Shown piece by piece: positions 26,444 to 35,100 of a stretch of DNA of 64,000 nt. The stretch's first letter is position 1; the number at the start of each line of letters is the position of its first letter. The notes under the pieces are model-generated. The model saw only the letters and a list, made by a program, of their open reading frames with translations. It was not told where the DNA came from and did no database searches. Origin of the DNA: Armatimonadota bacterium (GTDB lineage: Bacteria > Armatimonadota > HRBIN16); NCBI GenBank assembly GCA_026003195.1, contig BPGU01000001.1, positions 1,101,398-1,165,397 on the forward strand, given 5' to 3'. A program made the translations under genes and the position numbers.

Positions 26444-27325
26444 ATGCGTGTGAGTACCTCACAAATGCTTCACGCGATGCAGCAAGCGATGGAGCGCAAC
26501 TACGAGCGCTACCATCTGGCACAGCAAACGGTAGCAACCGGCAAGCGCATCCAGCGTCCATCTGATGACCCGTTTGGGGCATCACTGGGCATTACTCTGC
26601 ACCGCCTGCTGCAGGAGAGCGAGCAATACCAGCGCAACCTTCAAACCGCTAAGAACTTTCTCTCTATCACCGACGTGGCGCTGGAGAACTTGAACGACCT
26701 GATACGGCAGACGAAAAGCCTTGCCATTCAGGCGGCAACCGATACGCAGACCTCGGAAGGGCGTGCTGCCATCGCACAACAGATAGGGCAAATTCTGGCA
26801 GAAATTGTCAGCATAGGTAATAATACCACCTATGGGGATCGTTTTATCTTTGGTGGTCTCCAGACCCTATCTGCCCCTTTCAGTGTATCTAATGACACGC
26901 TCGTTTATCACGGTGACCAGGGCAGTTTGAATATCGAGGTGAGCCCTGCCGTGGTTATGAGCGTTAACGTGCAAGGCGACCCTCTGATTACCGGCATCTA
27001 CAACGCCGTCGCGCAGATCAAGCGCTCTATAGAGACCAGCGACATCGAGCGTCTGTCCAGAGAAGGCTTGCAGGAACTACAAAACCAGCTGGATAACCTG
27101 TTGCGTACGCGCGCTGTGGTGGGGAGCAAAGTACAGCAGATAGAAATGATCCAGCGGCGCATCGAGAAAAGGCACCTGGATTTTACTGAACTGCTCAGCA
27201 GTATGGAGGATGCCGACGTTGCAGACGCTATCACCAAACTGAAGATGGCGGAGACCACCTACCAGGTCACGCTGGCAACGATGGCACGGTTAGGCAACCT
27301 GAGTCTACTGGACTTTCTGACCTGA
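26444..27325 (+). CDS. flgL: Flagellar hook-associated protein 3 FlgL
   Basis: 293 residues from ATG 26444 (MRVSTSQMLHAMQQAM), the usual FlgL start, with GAGAGGGTGA upstream; GTG 26432 lies within that RBS. It has the flagellin-like N-domain (TVATGKRIQRPSDDPFGAS) and C-domain (VEDADVADAI-like MEDADVADAITKLKMAETTYQ). It forms the second junction layer onto which filament grows. The filament gene itself is not in this window. Confidence 0.94.
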   Translation: MRVSTSQMLHAMQQAMERNYERYHLAQQTVATGKRIQRPSDDPFGASLGITLHRLLQESEQYQRNLQTAKNFLSITDVALENLNDLIRQTKSLAIQAATDTQTSEGRAAIAQQIGQILAEIVSIGNNTTYGDRFIFGGLQTLSAPFSVSNDTLVYHGDQGSLNIEVSPAVVMSVNVQGDPLITGIYNAVAQIKRSIETSDIERLSREGLQELQNQLDNLLRTRAVVGSKVQQIEMIQRRIEKRHLDFTELLSSMEDADVADAITKLKMAETTYQVTLATMARLGNLSLLDFLT

Positions 27326-27335
27326 GGGAGCAGGG

Positions 27336-27854
27336 ATGACGAAAACTTGCATCGATAGCACTCGTTTCGGTAGAATTGAAGTGGACGAGGAGGCGGTTAT
27401 CACCTTCCCACAAGGCTTGTTTGGGTTCGAGGAACGCCGGCGGTTCGTCGTGCTATGCCTGGATGAGAAAAGCCCCTTTCGCTGGCTGCAAAGCCTGGAG
27501 GACCCAAACCTGGCGTTTGTGGTGATCGAGCCCCGCCATTTCATGCCGGATTACGCGCCGACTATCTCTGATGCCGACGTGGCTGCACTGGGGCTAGATG
27601 CTGAAACACCCTGTTTGACCTTTGTCATTGTGACGATCCCGCCGGGCAAGCCGGAGCAGATGACCGCCAATTTGATGGGGCCCATCGTGGTGAACGTGGC
27701 GACCCGTCTGGCACGCCAGGTCATCGTGGAGGACGAATGCTACTCCACCAAGCACAGTATTCTACAAGAACTGATGAAAGGGCAACCCGAAGCCAGGGAG
27801 GGCACCGATGCTGGTACTCACGCGCAAAGTGAATCAGAGCATCGTCATTGGTGA
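27336..27854 (+). CDS. fliW: Flagellar assembly factor FliW
   Basis: 172 residues with the FliW core: [50 protein letters not shown] and [18 protein letters not shown]. FliW binds CsrA and blocks its repression of flagellin translation; when flagellin accumulates it binds FliW and frees CsrA. The C-terminal ~40 residues after the core are low in complexity, and their codons overlap csrA by 47 bases. This links synthesis of the two partners. Confidence 0.93.
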   Translation: MTKTCIDSTRFGRIEVDEEAVITFPQGLFGFEERRRFVVLCLDEKSPFRWLQSLEDPNLAFVVIEPRHFMPDYAPTISDADVAALGLDAETPCLTFVIVTIPPGKPEQMTANLMGPIVVNVATRLARQVIVEDECYSTKHSILQELMKGQPEAREGTDAGTHAQSESEHRHW

Positions 27855-28047
27855 TGATATTGAGGTGGTCGTGCTGGAAGTACGAGGTGAACAGGTTCGC
27901 ATCGGCGTCCGTGCACCGAAAGCGATCGCGGTACATCGCAAAGAGGTTTATGAACAGATACGTCAGGAGAACCTGAGTGCAGCCTCCGCTTCCGCAGAGG
28001 ACCTCGTTAGCCTGCAATCGCGACTCGCGGAACAGGGGAAGGTTTAG
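27808..28047 (+). CDS. csrA: Carbon storage regulator CsrA
   Basis: 79 residues: [40 protein letters not shown] and a variable helical tail. It is an RNA-binding dimer that recognises GGA motifs near ribosome binding sites. In FliW-containing bacteria it represses flagellin synthesis. GGGAGG inside fliW serves as RBS. It is the last flagellar gene of the operon; the transporter gene starts 26 bases later and may be cotranscribed. Confidence 0.97.
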   Translation: MLVLTRKVNQSIVIGDDIEVVVLEVRGEQVRIGVRAPKAIAVHRKEVYEQIRQENLSAASASAEDLVSLQSRLAEQGKV

Positions 28048-28073
28048 CGAGTGCAGGGGGGAGGTACGCGCTG

Positions 28074-29000
28074 TTGTCCCGCAAAATGCTGGCAGCCGCT
28101 GTATCCGTGGTTTCGAACAGCACGCTCGTGGTGCTGAAGCTGCTGGTAGGGTTTTTATCTGGTTCTGTAAGTATCATTGCAGAAGGAATTCACTCAGCAA
28201 ACGACCTGATCGCTGCGCTGATTGCGTTCATCTCGGTGCGCATTTCGGAACGCCCCCCGGACAGAGAGCATCCTTACGGACACGGTAAGGCGGAAAGCAT
28301 CTCTGCTGCTGCAGAAGCCATTTTAATTGTTGGGGCGGCTGTGTGGATTGTGATAGAAGCTGTTCGAAAACTCCTGAAGCCGGAGCCTGTGGAACACCTC
28401 GGCATCGGTACGGCTGTCATGGGAATATCGGTCTTGCTGAACATCCTGGTATCACGCTACCTGTTCCGCGTCGCGCGCGAGGAAGACTCCCCTGCTCTGG
28501 AAGCCGATGCCCACCATCTGGCGACCGATGTGTACACCTCGCTGGGAGTCGTCGGCGGTCTGGTACTGACCGGGCTCACCGGCTGGTATGTGATAGACCC
28601 CCTCATGGCTATCGGCGTGGCGGTGCTGATTCTGCGCATCGGCTTGAGCCTGACACTGAAGTCGTTGCACCACTTGATGGATGCCCAGCTACCCATTGCG
28701 GAGGTATCGCGCATCGAGGGTATTCTTAACGGCGAAACGCGAATCCACTCCTGGCACAACCTGCGCACGCGCAAATCGGGCAGCACTCGCCACATCGATT
28801 TGCACATCGTTTTCCGTAACGACGCTACCCTGCTGGAGGCTCACCAGGTGGCTGACGAACTTGAGAAGCGCATCGCCGAGGAACTGGCTCCGGCACACGT
28901 GGTCATCCACGTAGACCCTTACGATCCAAGCAAAGAGCAGGTTGCGTCGCGCCGGAGCGTTAAAGAGGAGCGGTGCTTACGAAAACAGGAACCTCCATGA
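28074..29000 (+). CDS. Cation diffusion facilitator family transporter
   Basis: 308 residues with about six helices. The metal-site motifs HSAND in helix II and HHLATD in helix V are present, with DREHPYGHGKAE between helices II and III. A cytoplasmic C-terminal domain (IHSWHNLRTRKSGSTRHIDL, HVVIHVDPYD) dimerises. CDF proteins export Zn(II), Fe(II) or similar ions against protons; HxxxD in both sites fits a Zn/Fe/Cd group. The start is taken as TTG 28074 with GGGGAGGT nine bases upstream; ATG 28086 is an alternative. It follows csrA closely but is not a flagellar gene. Confidence 0.9.
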   Translation: MSRKMLAAAVSVVSNSTLVVLKLLVGFLSGSVSIIAEGIHSANDLIAALIAFISVRISERPPDREHPYGHGKAESISAAAEAILIVGAAVWIVIEAVRKLLKPEPVEHLGIGTAVMGISVLLNILVSRYLFRVAREEDSPALEADAHHLATDVYTSLGVVGGLVLTGLTGWYVIDPLMAIGVAVLILRIGLSLTLKSLHHLMDAQLPIAEVSRIEGILNGETRIHSWHNLRTRKSGSTRHIDLHIVFRNDATLLEAHQVADELEKRIAEELAPAHVVIHVDPYDPSKEQVASRRSVKEERCLRKQEPP

Positions 29001-29335
29001 TAGTACAACACGTATTTAGAGGTGTCTGCAACGCGCGCATCTGTCTGACAAAAGGGTTCGAGAAAAATCCCACGAATCAGCGGAGAAACTCTTGACAAAA
29101 AACGCAGGCTGTGATATATATAGATTGACTAAATAATTGTTTTTCTCTTGTGGTCAAGTCAGAAAGAAGCGGATGAGTAGAGAAAAATATACTTGAAATT
29201 GTTTTCAACGATGGCAAAAGAGCGAATCCTTTTCACGCTGAAAGGTGTCTAATGAAAAGAAGGGATATGGCCAGAATGTGAACTAATGCACGACGCCCAA
29301 TAACCGGGCAGGTCACCGAGGGAGGGGAAAACAGA
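29001..29335 (+). promoter_or_regulatory. Intergenic leader of the sigma factor gene
   Basis: 335 bases without a gene. TTGACA (29092-29097), 17-base spacer and TATATA (29115-29120) form a strong promoter, giving a leader of about 210 bases. The stretch 29101-29220 is markedly AT-rich compared with its surroundings. GGGAGGGG lies before the GTG start. No known riboswitch or terminator was recognised in the leader. Confidence 0.7.
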
Positions 29336-30358
29336 GTGAGCCAGCGAAACAGCACAAAAGTGAGAAGTACACGCGCAGCGGCACAGGAGCCTCTGGAGGA
29401 TGAGCACCTGGAAGTATCCGAGATAGAAAACGAGGTTCTCGACTCCTTGCTGGATGAGGATGTGCTCATTGCTGAGCCGATTGCTTCGGGCTTGCATGAG
29501 GCAGATCTGTTGACGGACGATCTGGGGGAAGAGATTCACGAACGCGATGAGGAGATCCAGATGTGGATGCGCCAGGCACGCAAGGCACGCCTGCTGACAC
29601 CGGAGGAAGAGGTGGAGCTGGCGCAGCGAGTAGCGCAGGGTGATGAAGAGGCGAAGACGCGCCTGATCGAGAGCAATCTGCGCCTGGTGGTATCCATTGC
29701 CAAGCGGTATGCCTCACGTGGCATCGCCCTTCCCGACCTGATTCAGGAGGGAAACCTGGGGCTCATTCGTGCTGTAGAGAAGTTTGACTGGCGACGCGGC
29801 TATCGATTCAGCACCTACGCGACGTGGTGGATTCGTCGCGCCATTGCCCGCGCCATCATCAATCAGGGACGCACCATTCGCATCCCTGTGTACGTGGCAG
29901 AGATTATCCAAAAGGTAGTCAAGGTCAGCAACATGCTGCGACAGGAGCTGCAGCGGGACCCCACCACCGAGGAAGTGGCTATCGCTCTGAGGATGTCGCC
30001 CCGTCGCGTGGAGGAAGTCATGCGCGTGGCGCTGGAACCCGTTTCGCTGGAGACGCCTGTTGGTGAAAAGGACAATTCTACCATCGGAGATTTCGTGGAG
30101 GCAGAAAACACTCCACGCCCTACTGACGTGACTGACGCGATGATCCGGCGCGAGCAGATTGAAGCCATTCTCAGCAAACTCACCGAGCGTGAAGCAGAAG
30201 TCGTGCGAATGCGCTACGGGCTGATTGATGGCTACGCCCGCACGCTGGAAGAGGTCGGGCAGGAGCTGGGCGTGACGCGCGAGCGAGTACGCCAAATTGA
30301 ACTGCGTGCTATCAAGAAACTGCGCCAGATCGGTCCGCAGGAGCTTGCGAAGATGTAG
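29336..30358 (+). CDS. RpoD-family (sigma-70 group 1/2) RNA polymerase sigma factor
   Basis: 340 residues from GTG. A short acidic N-terminus replaces region 1.1. Region 1.2 is at [20 protein letters not shown], region 2 has [39 protein letters not shown] and [17 protein letters not shown], region 3 has [20 protein letters not shown], and region 4 has [12 protein letters not shown] and [19 protein letters not shown]. These are all primary-sigma motifs. It may be the housekeeping sigma or a close group 2 relative; a second rpoD-like gene elsewhere would settle that. The gene is alone, with a strong promoter and a terminator. Confidence 0.9.
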   Translation: MSQRNSTKVRSTRAAAQEPLEDEHLEVSEIENEVLDSLLDEDVLIAEPIASGLHEADLLTDDLGEEIHERDEEIQMWMRQARKARLLTPEEEVELAQRVAQGDEEAKTRLIESNLRLVVSIAKRYASRGIALPDLIQEGNLGLIRAVEKFDWRRGYRFSTYATWWIRRAIARAIINQGRTIRIPVYVAEIIQKVVKVSNMLRQELQRDPTTEEVAIALRMSPRRVEEVMRVALEPVSLETPVGEKDNSTIGDFVEAENTPRPTDVTDAMIRREQIEAILSKLTEREAEVVRMRYGLIDGYARTLEEVGQELGVTRERVRQIELRAIKKLRQIGPQELAKM

Positions 30359-30397
30359 TGGCTTCCTCCGGCGCAGCCCGGTTGACATATACCTCAC

Positions 30398-30424
30398 GAG
30401 GCGGCAGGTACCCCCTGCCGCCTC
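30398..30424 (+). terminator. Rho-independent terminator after the sigma gene
   Basis: An 11-base perfect stem (GAGGCGGCAGG / CCTGCCGCCTC) with a five-base loop, followed by ATTTATGTTT. The stem core is shared with the terminator at 31646-31671. Confidence 0.8.
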
Positions 30425-30447
30425 ATTTATGTTTATGATACCCCCTC

Positions 30448-30476
30448 TTGCCGACCGCCTCGTGAATAAGTATAAT
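30448..30476 (+). promoter_or_regulatory. Promoter of the coiled-coil protein gene
   Basis: TTGCCG (30448-30453), 17-base spacer, TATAAT (30471-30476); GAGGAGG follows as the RBS ahead of the start at 30497. Confidence 0.65.
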
Positions 30477-30496
30477 GAAGAGGAGGAGGCGCCCCT

Positions 30497-31612
30497 ATGG
30501 TGGCACTGGAGCAAGTGATAGAGGAACTCACCTCGGTCATGGATAGACCTGTTGCCGAGAAAGTGGCTCAGGTTATCCTTTCGGTTCAACAGCAGCTGTA
30601 CGAAAGCGTGGTGGTCAAAAGGCTGGAGTCGCTCGAAGACGCCGTCAGGCAGCTCGCGCAGTTCCAGCAAAAGGCGTATGCTGAGTTCCAGGAGTATCGC
30701 AAGCAAACAGACGAAAGCTTTCGTGCACTGGCAGAGGCGCAGCGCCGCACCGAACAGCGTGTAGAGGAGCTCGCGCAGTTCCAGCAAAAGGCGTATACCG
30801 AGTTCCAGGAGTATCGCAAGCAAACAGATGAAAGCTTTCGTGCACTGGCAGAGGCGCAGCGCCGCACCGAACAGCGTGTAGAGGAGCTCGCGCAGTTCCA
30901 GCAAAAGGCGTATGCTGAGTTCCAGGAGTATCGCAAGCAAACGGATGAGCGGTTCCGCGAGTTGCGTGAAGCGCAGCAGCAGATGTATGCGGAGTTTCAG
31001 GAGTATCGCAAGCAGACGGATGAGCGGTTCCGCGAGTTGCGTGAAGCGCAGCAGCAGATGTATGCGGAGTTTCAGGAGTATCGCAAGCAGACGGATGAGC
31101 GGTTCCGCGAACTGGCTGAGGCGCAAAAGAGAACCGACCAACAGATCGCTCGGCTGGAGGAGCAGGTCTCTCGTTTGGTAGAGGCTCAGCTACGAACGCA
31201 GGAAGAGATAAGGGACATCCGCAGACAACTGGGCGGGTTGTCGCAAACAGTCGGCTATACCCTGGAGAACGAGGCGATGAAGAGACTGCCAGACCTGCTG
31301 CGCGAGGTAGGCATCCGCGTGGAAGGGCGTCTGACGCGCCGCTATGTGCAGGACGGTCAGGGAAACTACCTGGAGGTGAATATCTTCGGCACGGGCTACC
31401 AGGACGGCGAGCAGGTGACTCTGGTCGGTGAGAGCAAGTCGCAGCTATCCAAGAACGATATAGACCGTTTCCTGCGCCGTACAGTCAGCGCGTTGCAAGC
31501 GGTGTACCCGAATATCGTGCCTCTTCTGGTTACCCATTTCACGTCCGAGCCGGACGCGGAAGAGTACGCCCGTGCCCAAGGGGTGCTGGTGTACTATTCA
31601 TACGAGTTTTGA
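30497..31612 (+). CDS. Coiled-coil repeat protein with C-terminal nuclease-like domain
   Basis: 371 residues. The N-terminal ~50 (LEQVIEELTSVMDRPVAEKV) resemble short DUF3782-type openings. Residues ~53-210 are a long coiled coil made of near-identical units with FQEYRKQTDE and FRxL.EAQ. Residues ~250-371 form an alpha/beta domain: NEAMKRLPDLLREVGI, VNIFGTGYQDGEQVTLVGES and KSQLSKNDIDRFLRR. The last parts fit a PD-(D/E)XK-like core (Glu-x-Lys in GESKSQ), as in DUF3782 proteins. Function is unknown; DNA binding or cleavage is inferred from fold only. It has its own promoter and terminator. Confidence 0.75.
   Translation: MVALEQVIEELTSVMDRPVAEKVAQVILSVQQQLYESVVVKRLESLEDAVRQLAQFQQKAYAEFQEYRKQTDESFRALAEAQRRTEQRVEELAQFQQKAYTEFQEYRKQTDESFRALAEAQRRTEQRVEELAQFQQKAYAEFQEYRKQTDERFRELREAQQQMYAEFQEYRKQTDERFRELREAQQQMYAEFQEYRKQTDERFRELAEAQKRTDQQIARLEEQVSRLVEAQLRTQEEIRDIRRQLGGLSQTVGYTLENEAMKRLPDLLREVGIRVEGRLTRRYVQDGQGNYLEVNIFGTGYQDGEQVTLVGESKSQLSKNDIDRFLRRTVSALQAVYPNIVPLLVTHFTSEPDAEEYARAQGVLVYYSYEF
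30653..31135 (+). repeat. In-frame tandem repeats of 117 and 75 bases
   Basis: Two full 117-base units (30653-30769, 30770-30886; 39 residues each) are followed by a partial third and then by three 75-base units (from 30911, 30986 and 31061; 25 residues each). Units are nearly identical in DNA, so they arose by recent duplication and may vary in number between strains. All changes keep the coiled-coil frame. Confidence 0.85.
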
Positions 31613-31645
31613 GTACCCGTTTGGGCTGGCGGGTTTCAATCAATG

Positions 31646-31671
31646 CGGCGGCAGGGATTTCCCTGCCGCCG
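31646..31671 (+). terminator. Terminator after the coiled-coil gene
   Basis: An 11-base stem (CGGCGGCAGGG / CCCTGCCGCCG) with loop ATTT, followed by TTTGCAT. It serves the plus-strand gene and may also stop the minus-strand lipoprotein transcript. Confidence 0.75.
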
Positions 31672-31693
31672 TTTGCATGACCATGCTTACTAC

Positions 31694-32128
31694 TCAGAAG
31701 GGGCTATCTGGGGGCGGAGCCGCCGCGCGTACCTCCACCACAGGAGCGCTCTGCACATTGCCCGCCTTATCCTGTGCTGACACGGTGAAGCGAACATTGC
31801 CCGGCTGGTTGCCTGCCCACGAAGCAGTGAACTGCACCGCATACGTGGAGCCGCTCCCAATCGCGAGCACCTTCGTGTCCGTACTGCCATCCGGATGGAC
31901 GACCGTTACTGTCACGGCGTCTACCCCCGAACTGTCATCGGTGACGTCCGCCTCTACTCGTACCACCGTCGTGCCCGGCACGATGAGCGTGGACGGTTCC
32001 ACCGCCGTCCGGCTGATAGTCGGAGGGGTGGTGTCGGTGACCACAGGACCTCCGGCACCGCCTCCTCCACAGGCGGTCAGCGTCCAGACTGAGATGGCAA
32101 TCAGCAGCATAGTGTTCCACCTTTTCAT
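31694..32128 (-). CDS. Lipoprotein with bacterial Ig-like domain
   Basis: 144 residues with a lipoprotein signal: LLIAISVWTLTAC followed by GGGGAGG, a flexible glycine linker. The rest is one Ig-like beta-sandwich (TTPPTISRTAVEPSTLIVPG, VRVEADVTDDSSGVDAVTV, WAGNQPGNVRFTVSAQDKAG), ending in APPPDSPF. It is probably exposed on the cell surface. The function is unknown. It lies ten bases downstream of the giant WD40 gene on the same strand, so they are likely cotranscribed and may act together on the surface. Confidence 0.8.
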   Translation of the reverse strand: MKRWNTMLLIAISVWTLTACGGGGAGGPVVTDTTPPTISRTAVEPSTLIVPGTTVVRVEADVTDDSSGVDAVTVTVVHPDGSTDTKVLAIGSGSTYAVQFTASWAGNQPGNVRFTVSAQDKAGNVQSAPVVEVRAAAPPPDSPF

Positions 32129-32138
32129 GGCTCTCCTC

Positions 32139-35100
32139 CTATCGTGTCAGCACCAGCGGGATGTTCACCCGGCTCTGGCGCCCTTCGTCATCGGTAGCTT
32201 GCAACTGCAGCAGATATGCACCTGCTGGTAGAGCAACGCCGTTCTCGTCGGTGCCGCGCCATGTCAACGACTGCATTCCCTCCACCGCACGCCCACCGAA
32301 CGGGTTCAGCCTCACCACAGGCCTACCGCTCGCGCTGAGTACTTCTGCTGTCAATGCAGCGGGCGATGTCAGATGGAAGGTGACGTGGAATGCGCCACCA
32401 CGAGTACGCGTGACACCAACGCCCGTAATCTTCAACCCCACGCTCGTCTCCGGCTCCGCGACCAGCTGGAACTGGCGAGTGGTTTCTCCCTGCGAGGGCG
32501 TGAAGCGATACGAAGCGGTAGTGCGCACATAGTGACGCTTGCCCGTGGTGCGGTCTACCAGCCACAGTGCGGTGCCGCGCGGTACGCTTGCTACGTTGCC
32601 GAAGGTCAGCACCACCGGGCTACTCGGCTCTTCCACAGCGGGCCATTCCGCCTGCAGATCCCATACCTGCTTACCGGTACTGCGGCGTACGTCCACCACG
32701 TACGCCTGTCCGGACTGCAGGATGGAGAGTTTCACACGCTTACCCGAAGCGATGGGAGGCTCCGGCGGCAAGCCCACTGACAGACCGCGACTGCCAGCGG
32801 ATATGCCTACCGTGACCTCTGCGCTTTCACTACCCACCTGCACGCGCACCGGGAAGCTCCACGCACCGCGGCTCCCTTCGGCGCGGCGGCTGCGCGCAGC
32901 ACGCCCGGCTGATGGCGAGGGTAGTATCAGGTTGCACGCCTGATGCGCATACACCCAGTAGCCACGCCACGCTTCCAGATGGGAGTTGACGCCGGAGACA
33001 ATGTTGCTGTCGTATACCAGCACATACTTCGTACCGTCCCATCCCCAGGCGTAGTCCTCTACCCATCCAGCGGCTTGCGCCTCCGACAGGCTCTTGCTCT
33101 GACCGCCCTGCTCTACCTGTATCGCGCTCAGGTGCCACGCAATACTTTCCAGCCACGGGTTGCCGATAAGGTTCCAGCCTTGCTGCAAGGGGATCACGTA
33201 GGACTGTGCCTCGTCGGCAACATCACCGCGGATGGACGCTCGCTGTGCACTGGGCAACTGTACCCAGTAGCCTCTGCCGACCTGTAGCGCAGTGTTCGGG
33301 TAGCGGACGTAGCCGGAGCCAGGGATGTATGCTGCCAGCTTGTCCGTGTCGAAGTTCAGCACCCGTTTGGCATCCGCTTCTTCACTGACTACCGGCAAGG
33401 CGATCAACTGCAGTCCTGCAGCCATCTCCGGCGCGACACCAGCAGTGATAGCTGCCTGAGGCTCAGACGGTATCGCCGAGCGGTTACCAACTTTATCCGC
33501 GCCTACTGCGTAGAAGCGATAGGTGTAGCCAAACTTACCCTGGAAGGTGGCGCTGCCCGTCTGTTGTCGGTTCTCCTCGGGTGACAGGGCGCGCCACAGC
33601 TGGAACGCACCGCCGTCGGTGGAATACCAGATTTCCGCCTGAGCGATACCCGATGAGTCGTCATCTCCCTGCCAGCTCAGGGTGAACGTGGGCTTGGTCT
33701 GCACCGCGGGCATATCCGCGATAGCTATCTGCGGAGCCTGCTTGTCCAGCGTGAGCGCGTGCTCATTGGTCTCCATCGGCGGGTTCTGACCCAGATGCGC
33801 GTCAAACGTGATAGTCGCCTTATTCACGATGCGCGTACCTGATGACACATCCGCCTTTGGACGGATACGGAAGGAAACATAGCCCTCGCCCTCCGGTTCG
33901 TTATTGTTCGGGGGCAGGAAGCCGTCCTCGTGGTAGTCACCCGTTCGCGTGTCGATACCTTTGAAGCGCACGGTGAGTTTGCGGCTGGACGGGTCGTAGC
34001 TGCTCTCCACGCGCACCACCAGATTGTTGCCGAGGTCTACTCCTTGCGACAGCGTGCCAGTGGGAACGGGCAGGGTCACTTCGTTGCTGCCGAAGCCGAA
34101 GCCCGTGAAAACCAGCGTGCTGTCGTCGAGGTTCTCATCAAGGATATCCTCAATCAGCACCTCTTCGGCTGCAGCGGTAGCGGTAGGCTGGTTTTCAAAG
34201 CAGACGGTGTAGTCTATGGTCTGTCCATCGGGAATGAAACCGTCTACTCCGTAGGTGCCGCTCTTCGCGTTGGGGTCCCACGAGCGGGTGATGCGCAATT
34301 GAGGCGGGTTCGTACGCCTTCTCTTCTGGAAGCGTTCCGCCAGCTGTCTGAGCTCCTTGCCCTTCTCGATACAGTCCTGTCCCTCGGCAAGGAAAGCCTT
34401 CACCGCCGCGGTGGCAGGAAGTAGCGGCCATTCCAAATCGGGCGCCAGCTGGGAGGCGATTTCGCCCAGCAAAGTCTCCATCGGGTGTTCCCCTTTGGCT
34501 ACCTTGTAGGCAAGCTCCGCCGCTTTGGCATACCCGGAGCCGTACTTGCCGGTGATGTAATCCTTAAACCCGTCCACCGTGTACTTCTCAACCCCGCTTT
34601 TTGCGAGCTCCGAAAGCCACGCGGCGGCGAAACTGCCCGCCTGACGGTAGGCGTTATACAGGTTGTTGATCTGCTGGTCGGTCAGGTCCACTCCTTCCAA
34701 AGCGAAGTCCTCGCGCAGCCTGCGTTTGATCGCTTTCTCACAGCCGGACTGCAAGATGCTATGCCCCGCCCACGAGCTGATGATCGCCACTCCGCTCACG
34801 ACGGTCACGATGGCGATGGTCATCGGCTCGATGCGGGTGCGCAGAGCGGAACGCGAGCTGTTCACCTTGAGAACAATCCGGTAATCCGCCGTCGCGCCGG
34901 GCGCCAGCTGGGGTAGCAGGATGCCGACCTCATGGCGTAACGCAGTGGTGTTGCCCGCTTTGAGTTCCATCCCATTAGGAGCCAACACCTTGTAGGTGAT
35001 GGTCGCGGTTTCGTCGCTGGGCACATTAGCCAGGTCGAACTGTATCTTCACGAACGGCGTCTCCCACGTAGAGTTCGGGTTCGTGACCTGCACGTGCACC

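Noticed and set aside
30653-31135. Possible CRISPR or noncoding tandem array
   Set aside because: Units have no spacers, stay in frame and encode a coiled coil.
29714-31141. 475-codon minus-strand frame with Leu-rich repeats
   Set aside because: The repeats are the antisense reading of the coiled-coil units at 30653-31135 and it also covers the sigma gene.
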